Origin: an uncultured Bacillota bacterium | Lineage (GTDB): Bacteria; Bacillota_I; Bacilli_A; RFN20; CAG-826 | Length of the DNA: 64,000 nucleotides | Assembly: GCA_949299565.1 (NCBI GenBank) | Contig: OX437086.1 | Location: 944,099-1,008,098, forward strand | Direction of reading: 5' to 3' | Shown here: positions 8,638-16,693 of the stretch, in pieces | How positions within the stretch are numbered: the first letter of the stretch is position 1 | Layout of the letters: every line of letters begins with the position of its first letter | Translations under genes and position numbers: made by a program | Notes under the pieces: generated by a model | Databases searched by the model: none | What the model saw: the letters and a program-made list of their open reading frames with translations, nothing else | Told to the model about the DNA's origin: nothing

Positions 8638-9642
8638 TTACTGAAAAAGATCAAGCCTAAGCAGTTCTTTCTTCATTCCTTCCACATCAAGTCGTGTCGT
8701 GTTATGCGAGGTGTATGATTCTCCCAGATTTAAAATCTTGTTGCCTTTTTCAACATATTTATCGTAATTCAAATCGCGGTTATCCGCTTGAATGCGGAAG
8801 AAATGTCCTTCGTCGATCGCTCTTAACATCTCCTCTTGCGTCACGAGAGTTTCATAAAGTTTTTCGCCGTGCCGTGTCCCGATATATTCAATTCCAGTTT
8901 TGCTGTTCGTTAATTCAATAACAGCCTTGGCTAAAGTATCAATTGTCGCTGCCGGCGCTTTCTGGACGAACAAATCGCCTTGTTCACCATGTTCAAAAGC
9001 AAAAAGGACGAGATCCACTGCATCAGATAACGTCATCATGAAGCGCGTCATTTCAGGATTGGTGATTGTAATCGGACGTCCTTCTTTGATTTGTTCGAGA
9101 AAAAGCGGAATTACCGAACCGCGAGATGCCATAACGTTTCCATAACGCGTAAGACATAAAATCGTGTCGCCCTTCAACATTTGTCGACTTCTGGCGATGA
9201 CGTTTTTCTCCATTAAAGCTTTTGTCATTCCCATCGCATTTATCGGATAAGCTGCTTTGTCTGTCGAAAGGAAAATGGCTTTTTTTACATGATTTTCGAC
9301 GCAGGCCGTAATGACGTTATCGCTTCCGATGACGTTGGTTTTTAAAGCTTCCATCGGATAAAATTCGCACGAAGGAACTTGCTTTAAGGCTGCCGCTGAA
9401 AAAACATAATCAACGCCGCGGAAGGCATTGACAATCGCCCGATAGTCACGGACATCCCCGATATAAAATTTTAATTTGTCGTTGTTATAATGCTTCCGCA
9501 TGTCGTCTTGTTTTTTTTCGTCGCGCGAAAGAACACGAATTTCCTTAATATCTGTCTTCAAAAAGCGATCAACAACCGCATGACCAAAAGAGCCGGTTCC
9601 TCCAGTAACGAGAAGCACTTTGCCATCGAATAAATCAGCCAT
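8638..9642 (-). CDS. capE: UDP-GlcNAc 4,6-dehydratase/5-epimerase, CapE-like
   Basis: A 334-residue extended SDR enzyme of the CapE/WbjB/FnlA type that starts UDP-L-FucNAc synthesis from UDP-GlcNAc. It has the NAD loop GGTGSFGHAV (residues 14-23) and SRDEKKQDDMR after strand 2. The usual Tyr-Lys pair is replaced around STDKAAYPINAMGMTK, where the MxxxK arrangement is the mark of the inverting dehydratases. An AAGGAG site 6 nt upstream supports the start. It is the first gene of capEFG. The intergenic space to the upstream methyltransferase remnant is 66 nt and could hold the promoter, though I see only a weak -10. Confidence 0.92.
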   Translation of the reverse strand: MADLFDGKVLLVTGGTGSFGHAVVDRFLKTDIKEIRVLSRDEKKQDDMRKHYNNDKLKFYIGDVRDYRAIVNAFRGVDYVFSAAALKQVPSCEFYPMEALKTNVIGSDNVITACVENHVKKAIFLSTDKAAYPINAMGMTKALMEKNVIARSRQMLKGDTILCLTRYGNVMASRGSVIPLFLEQIKEGRPITITNPEMTRFMMTLSDAVDLVLFAFEHGEQGDLFVQKAPAATIDTLAKAVIELTNSKTGIEYIGTRHGEKLYETLVTQEEMLRAIDEGHFFRIQADNRDLNYDKYVEKGNKILNLGESYTSHNTTRLDVEGMKKELLRLDLFQ

Positions 9643-9708
9643 TTTTATCTCCTTATATCCCCTTGATATTATGCCAGTAAAAGAGTTTTTTCCATAAAAA
9701 GTAAAGCC

Positions 9709-10439
9709 TCAATCTTTCTTGGCGCGGATGATGAGCATCATCGGTCGTCTTAATTCATCTTTCATTCCAGGAAGTGACAACATCTCTTCTTTCGGAGTTG
9801 GCTCTATAACTCTTTCAATTTTGAAGCCATAATCAAGCAAAAGAGAAAAATATGTCGTCAATGTTCGATGATATTTTTTGACTTTTGTTCCAAGAAAATT
9901 CGTCAGGCGTTCGCCTTCATAAAAATAATTATCAAGGGGGAAATGCTGGATCTTACCATTATTGTCGTAAATCCAATCTTCGCTTCCTTCAGCGGTAAAA
10001 AGAGGGTGTTCCACGCTGAAAATAAAAAGTCCTCCGCTTTTGAGGAAAGAGAAAATTTTATGAAAGACGGAACTTAAATCTTCAACATAGTGAAGGGAAA
10101 GAGAACTAAAAATCACATCGAAACTTTCAGGTGGAAAATCCATCTCTTCCATTGCCTTCAAACAATAAATGATTTTCGGATCGTAATTGCGCTTTTCCGC
10201 CTCGTTTAGCATCGCAAGCGAACTGTCGAGTGCGTGTAAACCGCCTTTGCTCCATGTTCAACCATGTATTTGGCGTGCCAGCCATATCCTGATCCTAAAT
10301 CTAAGATCGTTTTCCCTTCAAAAGAAGGAAGAACTCTTTTTAAACTTTCCCACTCGCCAGCACCTTCTAAACCTTCTTTAGAGCGCGTCATTTCGCTGTA
10401 TTTTTTAAAGAATGAGGGATTGTCATAGATGTTTTTCAT
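9709..10439 (-). pseudogene. Class I SAM-dependent methyltransferase broken by a frameshift
   Basis: Two overlapping reading frames together make one methyltransferase of about 240 residues. The first (10439 down to 10206) holds the N-terminus and motif I, TILDLGSGYGWH. The second (10212 down to 9709) resumes with the DSSLAMLNEAEKR region, then FDVIFSSLSLHYVED (motif IV) and a later LKSGGLFIFSVEHP. The break is at about 10218-10235, just after GAKAVY. Removing the two bases AC from TACAC there would restore one frame reading AVYALDSSLAML. Either the gene is a recent pseudogene or the assembly has an indel. The family resembles small UbiE-like methyltransferases of unknown substrate. It starts 9 nt after the acetyltransferase gene, so they share a transcript. 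Confidence 0.8.
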
Positions 10440-10448
10440 AAAATTCTT

Positions 10449-11114
10449 TTAACGTTTTTTGAGAAGCAAATCAATTTGTTGTTCAACCTCAACTAAATTA
10501 TTGGAGGTAAGAAGCGGGATTAATTCGATAATCGTTTGACTATCGAAATCCCACCATTTCAATTCCAAAAGTTTCTTGCGAAGCGACTCATGAAAACGAT
10601 ATTTAACGAAGTGCGCGGGGTTTCCAACGACAACGCTGTATGGCTCAACATTTTTAGCAACAATCGCGTAAGCCCCGACAATCGCGCCATCGCCGATCTT
10701 CACGCCCGGCATGATGACCGCATTATGTCCGATCCAAACATCGTTCCCGACCACGATATCGCCCTTATTTGGTAGATCCTCAATGTGCGGAGTGCTAATC
10801 TCCTCCCATAGACCGCCTAAAACGTTAAAAGGATATGTTGTCGCAGTGTTGAGGCGATGATTTGCAGCGTTCATGATAAAAGTCGCGCCCTTCGCTATTT
10901 GCACAAATTTTCCAATTATCAAGCGGTCATGAAGAAATGGATAATTAAATAAAGCATTCCGTTTTTCGAATTCCAAAGGATGTTCATCATCGTCATAATA
11001 CGTGTAATCTCCGACGATGATATTTGGCGCTTTCACAATATTTTTAAGAAAAACTGAAGTTTTGTATTTCGTTGCATAAATTTCAGAGGGATTTGGGATT
11101 TCACCTTCCATCAT
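10449..11114 (-). CDS. Hexapeptide-repeat acetyltransferase, Vat/CatB-like
   Basis: A 221-residue left-handed beta-helix acyltransferase of the xenobiotic acetyltransferase group. Hexapeptide repeats run through IGKFVQIAKGATFIM and again GDIVVGNDVWIGHNAVIMPGV in part, ending in VVVGNPAHFVKYRF, the usual helix cap. ANHRLNT contains the catalytic His seen in Vat and CatB enzymes, which acetylate streptogramin A or chloramphenicol. I start at the first of two adjacent ATGs because AAGGAGG lies 5-8 nt upstream; an earlier in-frame start has no such site. Similar enzymes also decorate surface sugars, so drug resistance is only one possibility. First gene of a unit with the broken methyltransferase. 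Confidence 0.85.
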   Translation of the reverse strand: MMEGEIPNPSEIYATKYKTSVFLKNIVKAPNIIVGDYTYYDDDEHPLEFEKRNALFNYPFLHDRLIIGKFVQIAKGATFIMNAANHRLNTATTYPFNVLGGLWEEISTPHIEDLPNKGDIVVGNDVWIGHNAVIMPGVKIGDGAIVGAYAIVAKNVEPYSVVVGNPAHFVKYRFHESLRKKLLELKWWDFDSQTIIELIPLLTSNNLVEVEQQIDLLLKKR

Positions 11115-11161
11115 AAAATCCTCCTTAAAAGCTATTATTCGTTTTAATGATAACAAAACGA

Positions 11162-11790
11162 CTAATTTATTTTATCTCTATTCAATTTAAGTTTCTCTTT
11201 TCGATATTTAAGAAGGAGAAGAATGGCGAATGTGATCATCAAAAGGCTCGCGAATATTACAATTAAACCATTCCCGATGTTATGTTGATTTTCATCTTTT
11301 AATGACAATAAGGCAAATTGCGTTAAAACAAAAACCGTCGCAAGAGAAGAACAAGACAAATAATTATTCGCTCTTTGAAAGGGATCGTGATTTTGACGAT
11401 TCTTGTAAAGACTATAAATGTTGATGCCTAGTTGAATAAAAGCAAAAGTTACAATCGCTATTGCGTAGATCGTTCCATAACTTTTTGGCGTTCCTAAAAA
11501 GAAATAAATAATGTTATACGTGCCATAACTTAGAGCTGAAAAGAAAAGCAGAAGCGCAACGGCCAAAAGAATTCGCACCTTTTGTTTTGATCTTTTTTCT
11601 CTCCTTTGAAAATAAGAAAACGCGCAACATTAAGAAAGAAGCCGTAGAAACAGTCGACCCAAAGAAAGGAAGAACCAGAGATAATCGCTAAAACCAGTTT
11701 CCCAATATTGAGTGCGATTAAAACAAGAGGGCGTAAAAACAAAAAAGTCCTCTTTCCTTTCGCTAAAAATCTTTGACCTTTTCCTTGCAT
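11162..11790 (-). pseudogene. Small polytopic membrane protein, frameshifted at an A6 run
   Basis: Two frames look like one gene. The first (11790-11530) encodes a basic start and two hydrophobic segments (LRPLVLIALNIGKLVLAII and WVDCFYGFFLNVARFLIF). The second (11578-11162) encodes about four more segments. On the minus strand they meet at GAGAAAAAAGATC near 11600. One extra A in this A6 run would give a continuous protein of about 210 residues reading GEKKRSKQKVRILLAVA. The first frame has GAAGGTG before its ATG; the second lacks a binding site. Function is unknown; the small GS-containing first hairpin only faintly recalls cation diffusion facilitators. It could be a pseudogene, a sequencing error, or slippage on A6. 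Confidence 0.6.
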
Positions 11791-12202
11791 TGCACCTTCA
11801 TCTCATCAAATAAAGTTATTTTGAGTTGCCATCTTCCTTTCGCCTTTCGACTACGCACTTATTTAAATTGCCAGAAAAAGAGAAAGGAACGACAAAAAAC
11901 AGGCAAAAGTGTCGGATTAAGAGTATTAAATGATAAAAGTTAGGATAGCGCCTTCGGATAAAATGTCTTTGCGCTTATATCAACTTTTCCTTACCAAAAA
12001 AACATCAAGTTTATGTCTACTAAAATTAATTATTCGGCGTATAAATGCAGTTTGATTGATTTTCAATGTAACTTAATTTTAAAACGCTTTGAATGTTATG
12101 AATTGAACTCTAAAAGAGGCATTTAAAACCTTCCTTATTGCACAATAGATTTCTTAGATTTCGATAAATTATCGGATTTAGAAGACTGCTTATCAAATAA
12201 AA
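11791..12202. other. Intergenic region without recognisable features
   Basis: About 410 AT-rich bases between the broken membrane gene and the tRNA-Glu terminator. I see no open frame with a ribosome binding site, no RNA gene and no repeat. Several TTAAT-type A/T runs could act as promoter for the minus-strand membrane gene but none stands out. Confidence 0.5.
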
Positions 12203-12234
12203 TAAAAATGCCTACTACTTACGAATAGTAGACA
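12203..12234 (-). terminator. Terminator of tRNA-Glu
   Basis: Stem TGTCTACTA/TAGTAGGCA with one G-T wobble on the minus strand, followed by TTTTTATTTTA. It lies 14 nt beyond the CCA end of tRNA-Glu. Confidence 0.8.
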
Positions 12235-12247
12235 TCTCGTTTCTTTA

Positions 12248-12322
12248 TGGTGACCCAGCCGGGAGTCGAACCCGGGATTCAACCTTGAGAGGGTTGCGTC
12301 TTAACCACTTGACCACAGGGCC
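12248..12322 (-). tRNA. tRNA-Glu(CTC)
   Basis: A 75-nt cloverleaf with encoded CCA. The anticodon loop CTCTCAA gives CTC, reading GAG. The acceptor stem GGCCCTG/CTGGGTC contains a T-T mismatch at pair 6-67 and a G-T at 2-71, which is odd for a functional acceptor. It lies 55 nt downstream of gltX, the gene for its synthetase, on the same strand. Confidence 0.9.
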
Positions 12323-12331
12323 AGCCATGAA

Positions 12332-12360
12332 ATTAAAGCACCGCTCCTAGGCAAAAACAA
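12332..12360 (-). promoter_or_regulatory. Candidate promoter of tRNA-Glu
   Basis: TTGTTT (12355-12360) and TTTAAT (12332-12337), spacer 17 bases, in the gap between gltX and tRNA-Glu. No terminator separates gltX from the tRNA, so read-through is also possible. Confidence 0.5.
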
Positions 12361-12377
12361 GCAAAAAAGGAAAATGA

Positions 12378-14027
12378 TTAGAAGGAAAGAAGGCGACGTT
12401 TTGTCTCCTCTTCACCCAATATTTCAATAACCTCGTGAAGATTTGGTGACTCCTTCGCGCACGTTAAGGCTAAACGCAAAATCTCCGCTGCCATTGCCAT
12501 ATTTCCCCGATAATTAGTTGGATTGAGTTTATATTCTTTGTTTTGAACGGCAAAATTGAATTTTTTGGCAACTTCTTTAACTGAATTCCACCAACTGCTT
12601 TCATCAACGTGATAAGCCATTTCATTCGCTAAAACATTTAAATATTCATGAATGAATTCGGAATCGAAAGAGGAATCAAATGTTAAAGGAGTTTCGCGCA
12701 TCTTCATATAATCTTCAGGGAAGAAGAAAGAAGTAAGACGCACGATGTCTTCATAGGTTGCATAGTCCTTACGCGGATTCAGCCGTTCTTTCTCGATATC
12801 AAGAATTTTTGCTAAATATTCTTCGCGTCCTTCTACTTTTTTAGCAAACACAGGCGCATATTCTTTCGCCCAACGAAGAAGCGGCTCAATTAAATCCTTT
12901 CCTTTTTGCGTCGCTAACCACTCCTTTGAAAAATAGGTCAATTTATCGAGATCCATTAAAGCACCGTCAAGCGACATCTTCTTTAAAGAAAAGACGAATT
13001 TATCTAAATCAAGCGAATGATTTTCTAATGACCACTCCTCGAAATTAGAATTGGCGATGCTCATAAGATAAAGCAATAAACCTTGAGGCGGATAACCTTT
13101 CTCTAAGAAATAGGAGACGGCGGCTTCCGGATCTTTTCTCTTTGAAAGTTTGCGTTTATTGCCGTGATCAAGTTTCATGATGACTGGTAAATGCGCGTAT
13201 TTTGGCGCTTGAAAACCAAGAACGCGGAAAAGCTCCAAATGGATAGGCGTTGAAGGAATCCATTCCTCTCCTCGCGTCACTAAATTAGTTCCCATGAGAT
13301 GATCATCAATTGCGTGGGCAAAATGATATGTCGGTAAACCATCACTTTTTAAAATTACAATGTCAACATCGTTATCAGCGATTTCTAGATTGCCGCGAAT
13401 TTCGTCATGAAAAGTAATCTTATGGTTGTGATCGCCTTCGCTTCTTAGACGAATAACCCACGGTTTTCCTTCTTTTATGTATTGGATTTGTGTCTCGACG
13501 TTGAGATTGCGATCACGGGCATAAGCTCCATAATAACCGGGGAGAATTTTATTTGCTTCTTGGAAATCACGGATTGCTTGGAGCTCGCTGGCAGTGCAAA
13601 AATCTGGATAAGCTCTTCCTTTTCGCACTAAATCTTTGACAAACACTTTATAAATGTCGCCTCTGAGCGATTGTCGATACGGGGCATAAGCGCCTTTTTC
13701 GCCATCGGGTGTAAAGCCTTCGTCCGCAATAATCCCAAACTTTGCCAATTGCGTAATTAATTCCTGCGCACTGCCCTGGATTGTCCTTTTTGTATCCGTA
13801 TCTTCAATCCGCAAAAAGAAAACGCCATCGCTTTGTTTTGCAAGTTTATAAGCTAAAAAAGCCGTAAAGAGACTGCCGGTATGGAGAAAGCCTGTCGGAG
13901 AAGGAGCAAAACGCGTGACGAGAGCGCCTTCTTTCAAGGAACGCTTCGGATATTGCTTTTCAATATCTTCTGGTGTTTTTTGCACTTCCGGAAAAAGCAA
14001 TTCAGCTAATTCATAGTTGTCACTCAT
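12378..14027 (-). CDS. gltX: Glutamyl-tRNA synthetase
   Basis: A 549-residue class I aminoacyl-tRNA synthetase that charges tRNA-Glu. The HIGH-type motif is in RFAPSPTGFLHTGSLFTAFL and the KMSKS-type motif in KRKLSKRKDPEA. FLRIEDTDTKR after the first motif is typical of GluRS. The protein is about 60 residues longer than usual bacterial GluRS; roughly 37 of these form an N-terminal extension before the catalytic core. The start is supported by GAAGGAG 8 nt upstream. tRNA-Glu follows 55 nt downstream. Whether it also mis-charges tRNA-Gln cannot be told here, since glutaminyl-tRNA synthetase and gatCAB are not in the window. Confidence 0.95.
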   Translation of the reverse strand: MSDNYELAELLFPEVQKTPEDIEKQYPKRSLKEGALVTRFAPSPTGFLHTGSLFTAFLAYKLAKQSDGVFFLRIEDTDTKRTIQGSAQELITQLAKFGIIADEGFTPDGEKGAYAPYRQSLRGDIYKVFVKDLVRKGRAYPDFCTASELQAIRDFQEANKILPGYYGAYARDRNLNVETQIQYIKEGKPWVIRLRSEGDHNHKITFHDEIRGNLEIADNDVDIVILKSDGLPTYHFAHAIDDHLMGTNLVTRGEEWIPSTPIHLELFRVLGFQAPKYAHLPVIMKLDHGNKRKLSKRKDPEAAVSYFLEKGYPPQGLLLYLMSIANSNFEEWSLENHSLDLDKFVFSLKKMSLDGALMDLDKLTYFSKEWLATQKGKDLIEPLLRWAKEYAPVFAKKVEGREEYLAKILDIEKERLNPRKDYATYEDIVRLTSFFFPEDYMKMRETPLTFDSSFDSEFIHEYLNVLANEMAYHVDESSWWNSVKEVAKKFNFAVQNKEYKLNPTNYRGNMAMAAEILRLALTCAKESPNLHEVIEILGEEETKRRLLSF

Positions 14028-14077
14028 CTTCCTACTCCTTCTTTAATCCGCCAAAGATTATAAGACACTACTTCTAC

Positions 14078-14106
14078 TTGCGAAACTTTTTTATGCTCTC
14101 TATAAT
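14078..14106 (+). promoter_or_regulatory. Promoter of tRNA-Gly(GCC)
   Basis: TTGCGA (14078-14083) and TATAAT (14101-14106) with a 17-base spacer, 16 nt before the mature tRNA 5' end. It lies in the gap divergent from gltX. Confidence 0.8.
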
Positions 14107-14122
14107 AAGCAACGCTCACCAT

Positions 14123-14196
14123 GCAGGTGTAGTTCAGTGGTAGAACATTACCTTGCCAAGGTAACTATGCGGGTTCGATTCCCGTCACTTGCTCCA
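14123..14196 (+). tRNA. tRNA-Gly(GCC)
   Basis: A 74-nt cloverleaf with encoded CCA (14194-14196). The anticodon loop TTGCCAA gives GCC; the acceptor stem is GCAGGTG/CACTTGC. The only plus-strand tRNA of the window. Confidence 0.95.
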
Positions 14197-14206
14197 GAGC
14201 GTTATT

Positions 14207-14235
14207 AAACCCAGCATCAAACTGGGTTTTTCTTT
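14207..14235 (+). terminator. Terminator of tRNA-Gly(GCC)
   Basis: Stem AACCCAG/CTGGGTT with a seven-base loop, followed by TTTCTTTATTTTTT. Confidence 0.85.
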
Positions 14236-14264
14236 ATTTTTTACAATCTCAATCTATCTTTTGC

Positions 14265-14270
14265 TATAAT
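14265..14270 (+). promoter_or_regulatory. Extended -10 promoter giving a leaderless sugar transferase mRNA
   Basis: TGCTATAAT is a perfect extended -10 box. Its last base is 9 nt before the ATG at 14280, so transcription should start within 0-3 nt of the start codon. There is no ribosome binding site. Confidence 0.65.
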
Positions 14271-14279
14271 CGACCCGCT

Positions 14280-14906
14280 ATGAAAAAAGAAGATCGACGT
14301 TATTTTAAAAAGCGGCAACGCGCTTATTTGGTTTTCAAACGCTTCTGCGATATCAGTTTGTCTTTCCTTGTTCTTCTCGTCTTCTCGTGGTTTTTGTTAA
14401 TCATTTATCTGATTACTAAATGCACTTCCAAAGGACCTGGCATTTTTAAGCAACGCCGTGTCGGACGCAATATGAAGACTTATAACTGCTACAAATTTCG
14501 TTCGATGCGAATTGATGCCCCTCACTATCTAGCGCCCTCCGAAATGCAAGAAAGCACCCAACAAAGCTATGTTACTAAATGGGGAAAGTTCATGCGCAAA
14601 ACTTCGCTTGACGAACTTCCGCAACTTTTCAATATTTTAAAGGGCGACATGTCTTTTATCGGTCCGCGTCCTGCAACTGAACAAGAAGTTGAATTAAATG
14701 AAAAACGCGAATCTTACACTCCGCGTGTTTCTCTTTTGCGACCCGGCTTATCAGGTTTAGCGCAAGTGAAACTCAAAAGGCAGCATGACCCTCTCAAAAA
14801 AGCTGAATTAGACGCAGAATATGTGAAAAACGTTTCGTTTTCTTTAGATACTAAACTCTTTTTTAAAACTGCTTTTTCAATTTTTGGTTCCGAACAAGGG
14901 CGTTAA
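14280..14906 (+). CDS. Polyprenyl-phosphate sugar-1-phosphate transferase
   Basis: A 208-residue member of the bacterial sugar transferase family (the catalytic unit of WbaP/WcaJ, PglC-like). It moves a phospho-sugar from a UDP-sugar to undecaprenyl phosphate at the inner membrane, starting surface glycan assembly. One membrane segment lies at about residues 22-48 (FCDISLSFLVLLVFSW). The family core follows: PGIFKQRRVGRNMKTY, FRSMRIDAP, TSLDELPQLFNILKGDMSF and IGPRPATEQEV. With capEFG 5 kb away it could load FucNAc or a related sugar, but no glycosyltransferase locus joins them. The mRNA appears leaderless. Its end overlaps the end of the convergent membrane gene by 4 nt. Confidence 0.9.
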   Translation: MKKEDRRYFKKRQRAYLVFKRFCDISLSFLVLLVFSWFLLIIYLITKCTSKGPGIFKQRRVGRNMKTYNCYKFRSMRIDAPHYLAPSEMQESTQQSYVTKWGKFMRKTSLDELPQLFNILKGDMSFIGPRPATEQEVELNEKRESYTPRVSLLRPGLSGLAQVKLKRQHDPLKKAELDAEYVKNVSFSLDTKLFFKTAFSIFGSEQGR

Positions 14907-16057
14907 TTATCGCCTTTATTTCCGTCGCGCGTTCCATAATCTGAAAGATCCGGCGCACTACTGGATTTCGGAGAATCTATCTCTTTTTGCTCGGCTTTTT
15001 CATTATCAACTTTCGTGTCGCCGCGCCCGTAATCATCAGTGCTCGGAGTCTCCATATCATTTGGATTTTCTCTTTTGCTCTCATCGATTCTTCGTTTCAA
15101 TTGCTCGGCTTGCTCTTCAGAAATCCTCTGCATCATTTTTAATTGCTCTAAAGTTTGAAGAGCTAAACGATCGGCCATTGATTTGAAGTTATTAGAGAAA
15201 TGAGCGAAAAGAACGTCCATCAATTCCAAGTGGTACGGTAAATAAAAAAGAATGAAGAGAAGCGAGAACGCAATCCCAAAACCCGCAACCGCAAAATAAT
15301 TGCTTAAAAACAACGTTCCCAAATATGAACCGAGCGCAAATCCGCCGATCATCAACGGGTATAACGGCCATGCGTGCTTATAATAAGCGCCTCGGTATTT
15401 ATTCCCAAGCAAGCGAATCGTCATCTGATAAATCTGATTTTGCCCGCGATTATTGAGTTGTCGGACAGAATTTTTCAAATGCGGAAGCAACATGTTGCGG
15501 AACAATAAATGAAGGAAGACAAAGAAGAAAATTCCAATCCGCACAATATTTGCAGTTCCATAGAAAAGGCTCAAAGCTTGGTTATTGTTGACGATGTTGA
15601 TAATCTCGTTGGGGTCAATGTGTTGAATCGCTTCTTGAAGTTCGGAAATTCCCTCTTGAAAAAGCGGCCAATAAGCGCTGGCAATCAAGACAAAAAAATT
15701 CTGATAAACGTAACCGAAAAAGATGCTGAACAAAAGCGCGAATAAAGCGCTGCGAATAACGCGGTACGAGCCGTAAAAAGGGTGAGAAAAATAGGCGGCG
15801 AAAGATCGGAAAAATTCACCCCAAGATATCGTCTTTCCCTTTATTTTCAAAGTCGAAAGGGATGTTTGAAAAGCGAAAAGTAACGGCAAAATCAAAAATG
15901 GAGCCGTAATAAGATAAGTCCAAGGCTGATAAACTCCTAAAATCAGAAAGGCAGCGAGCATAATGAAAAAGGAAAGAAAAGGTGGCCAAAACCTGACACC
16001 GCACTCCTTCAGCTGACTGAAAGATTCTTTCATCAAACCCTTTTCCTCATTTTCCAT
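14903..16057 (-). CDS. Polytopic membrane protein of unknown function with charged C-tail
   Basis: A 384-residue protein with about six hydrophobic segments (roughly 25-43, 46-66, 103-126, 170-188, 231-252 and 256-275) and a soluble, strongly charged tail of about 100 residues rich in Glu, Lys, Asp and Ser. The general look recalls the DUF975-type integral membrane proteins, but I see no diagnostic motif. A GGAGGAAG site precedes the ATG, and the start overlaps the end of the NERD-domain gene by 11 nt. It is the last gene of the minus-strand run from pgpA. A job together with the NERD protein is plausible from the tight coupling. Confidence 0.6.
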   Translation of the reverse strand: MENEEKGLMKESFSQLKECGVRFWPPFLSFFIMLAAFLILGVYQPWTYLITAPFLILPLLFAFQTSLSTLKIKGKTISWGEFFRSFAAYFSHPFYGSYRVIRSALFALLFSIFFGYVYQNFFVLIASAYWPLFQEGISELQEAIQHIDPNEIINIVNNNQALSLFYGTANIVRIGIFFFVFLHLLFRNMLLPHLKNSVRQLNNRGQNQIYQMTIRLLGNKYRGAYYKHAWPLYPLMIGGFALGSYLGTLFLSNYFAVAGFGIAFSLLFILFYLPYHLELMDVLFAHFSNNFKSMADRLALQTLEQLKMMQRISEEQAEQLKRRIDESKRENPNDMETPSTDDYGRGDTKVDNEKAEQKEIDSPKSSSAPDLSDYGTRDGNKGDN

Positions 16058-16691
16058 CTTTTTCTTCCTCCAGCGCTTTCAGTTTCAATTCATGCAAATC
16101 CTGAACGGCTTGCCATAGTTCTCGTTGAACAAAAGGTCGGACATTTTTTGCTTCATAAGTAGAAATAACGCGTTCTAACTTAGAGATCGGCACTAACAAA
16201 TTCTCTTCATCCTGCGCTTCTAATTGATTGATAAAACAATCGTCATTGATCAAAACAATGCCAATCATAAAAGCCGAATTAATTCCGCTGGCGATCGAGA
16301 GGCGCTCTAAGGCAAAACGATTCTCGAAAAGAGGATTTATCAAATCCAATTTTCGATCGTCTTTCCGATAATTGATCCACCGCTCGTCGTTGAGGCGAAC
16401 GTTAATCGCGCCTTCAAAATAACGATCAGTAATGACATAAATATATTTATCGCCGGCTAAAACGTGGTCAATTGAGAGATAATTATTACCATCAAGACGA
16501 ACTTTTAAACCGTTTATTAGATAATAATCACCATTTCTAGCAACACGCATTACGGCATTATAGAAGGTTTTTGCGAGGTTTTTTCTTTGAATCTCGCGTT
16601 TTAAAGGACGATAAAAGAAAAGCAAAAAGAAAAGAACAGCCAAAACAATGACGATAAGCGAAAAAATTGTGACCCTGACATTATAGGGCAT
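16047..16691 (-). CDS. Membrane-anchored NERD-like domain protein
   Basis: A 214-residue protein with one N-terminal membrane segment (about residues 7-27) and a cytoplasmic domain. The region from NYLSIDHVLAGDKYIYVITD through FEGAINVRLNDERWINYR has the spacing of NERD (nuclease-related) domains: an IDHV strand, an IxDxxY-type strand where typical members have IExK, a G, then a Trp-containing strand. The usual catalytic Lys after the second strand is not obvious (TDRYFEG), so nuclease activity is doubtful. It starts 2 nt after the deoD stop (TGATAATG) and overlaps the next membrane gene by 11 nt. Function unknown. Confidence 0.55.
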   Translation of the reverse strand: MPYNVRVTIFSLIVIVLAVLFFLLFFYRPLKREIQRKNLAKTFYNAVMRVARNGDYYLINGLKVRLDGNNYLSIDHVLAGDKYIYVITDRYFEGAINVRLNDERWINYRKDDRKLDLINPLFENRFALERLSIASGINSAFMIGIVLINDDCFINQLEAQDEENLLVPISKLERVISTYEAKNVRPFVQRELWQAVQDLHELKLKALEEEKDGK

Positions 16692-16693
16692 TA

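Noticed and set aside
14028-14077. T-box leader for gltX
   Set aside because: The gap upstream of gltX is too short and lacks the T-box consensus and a terminator.
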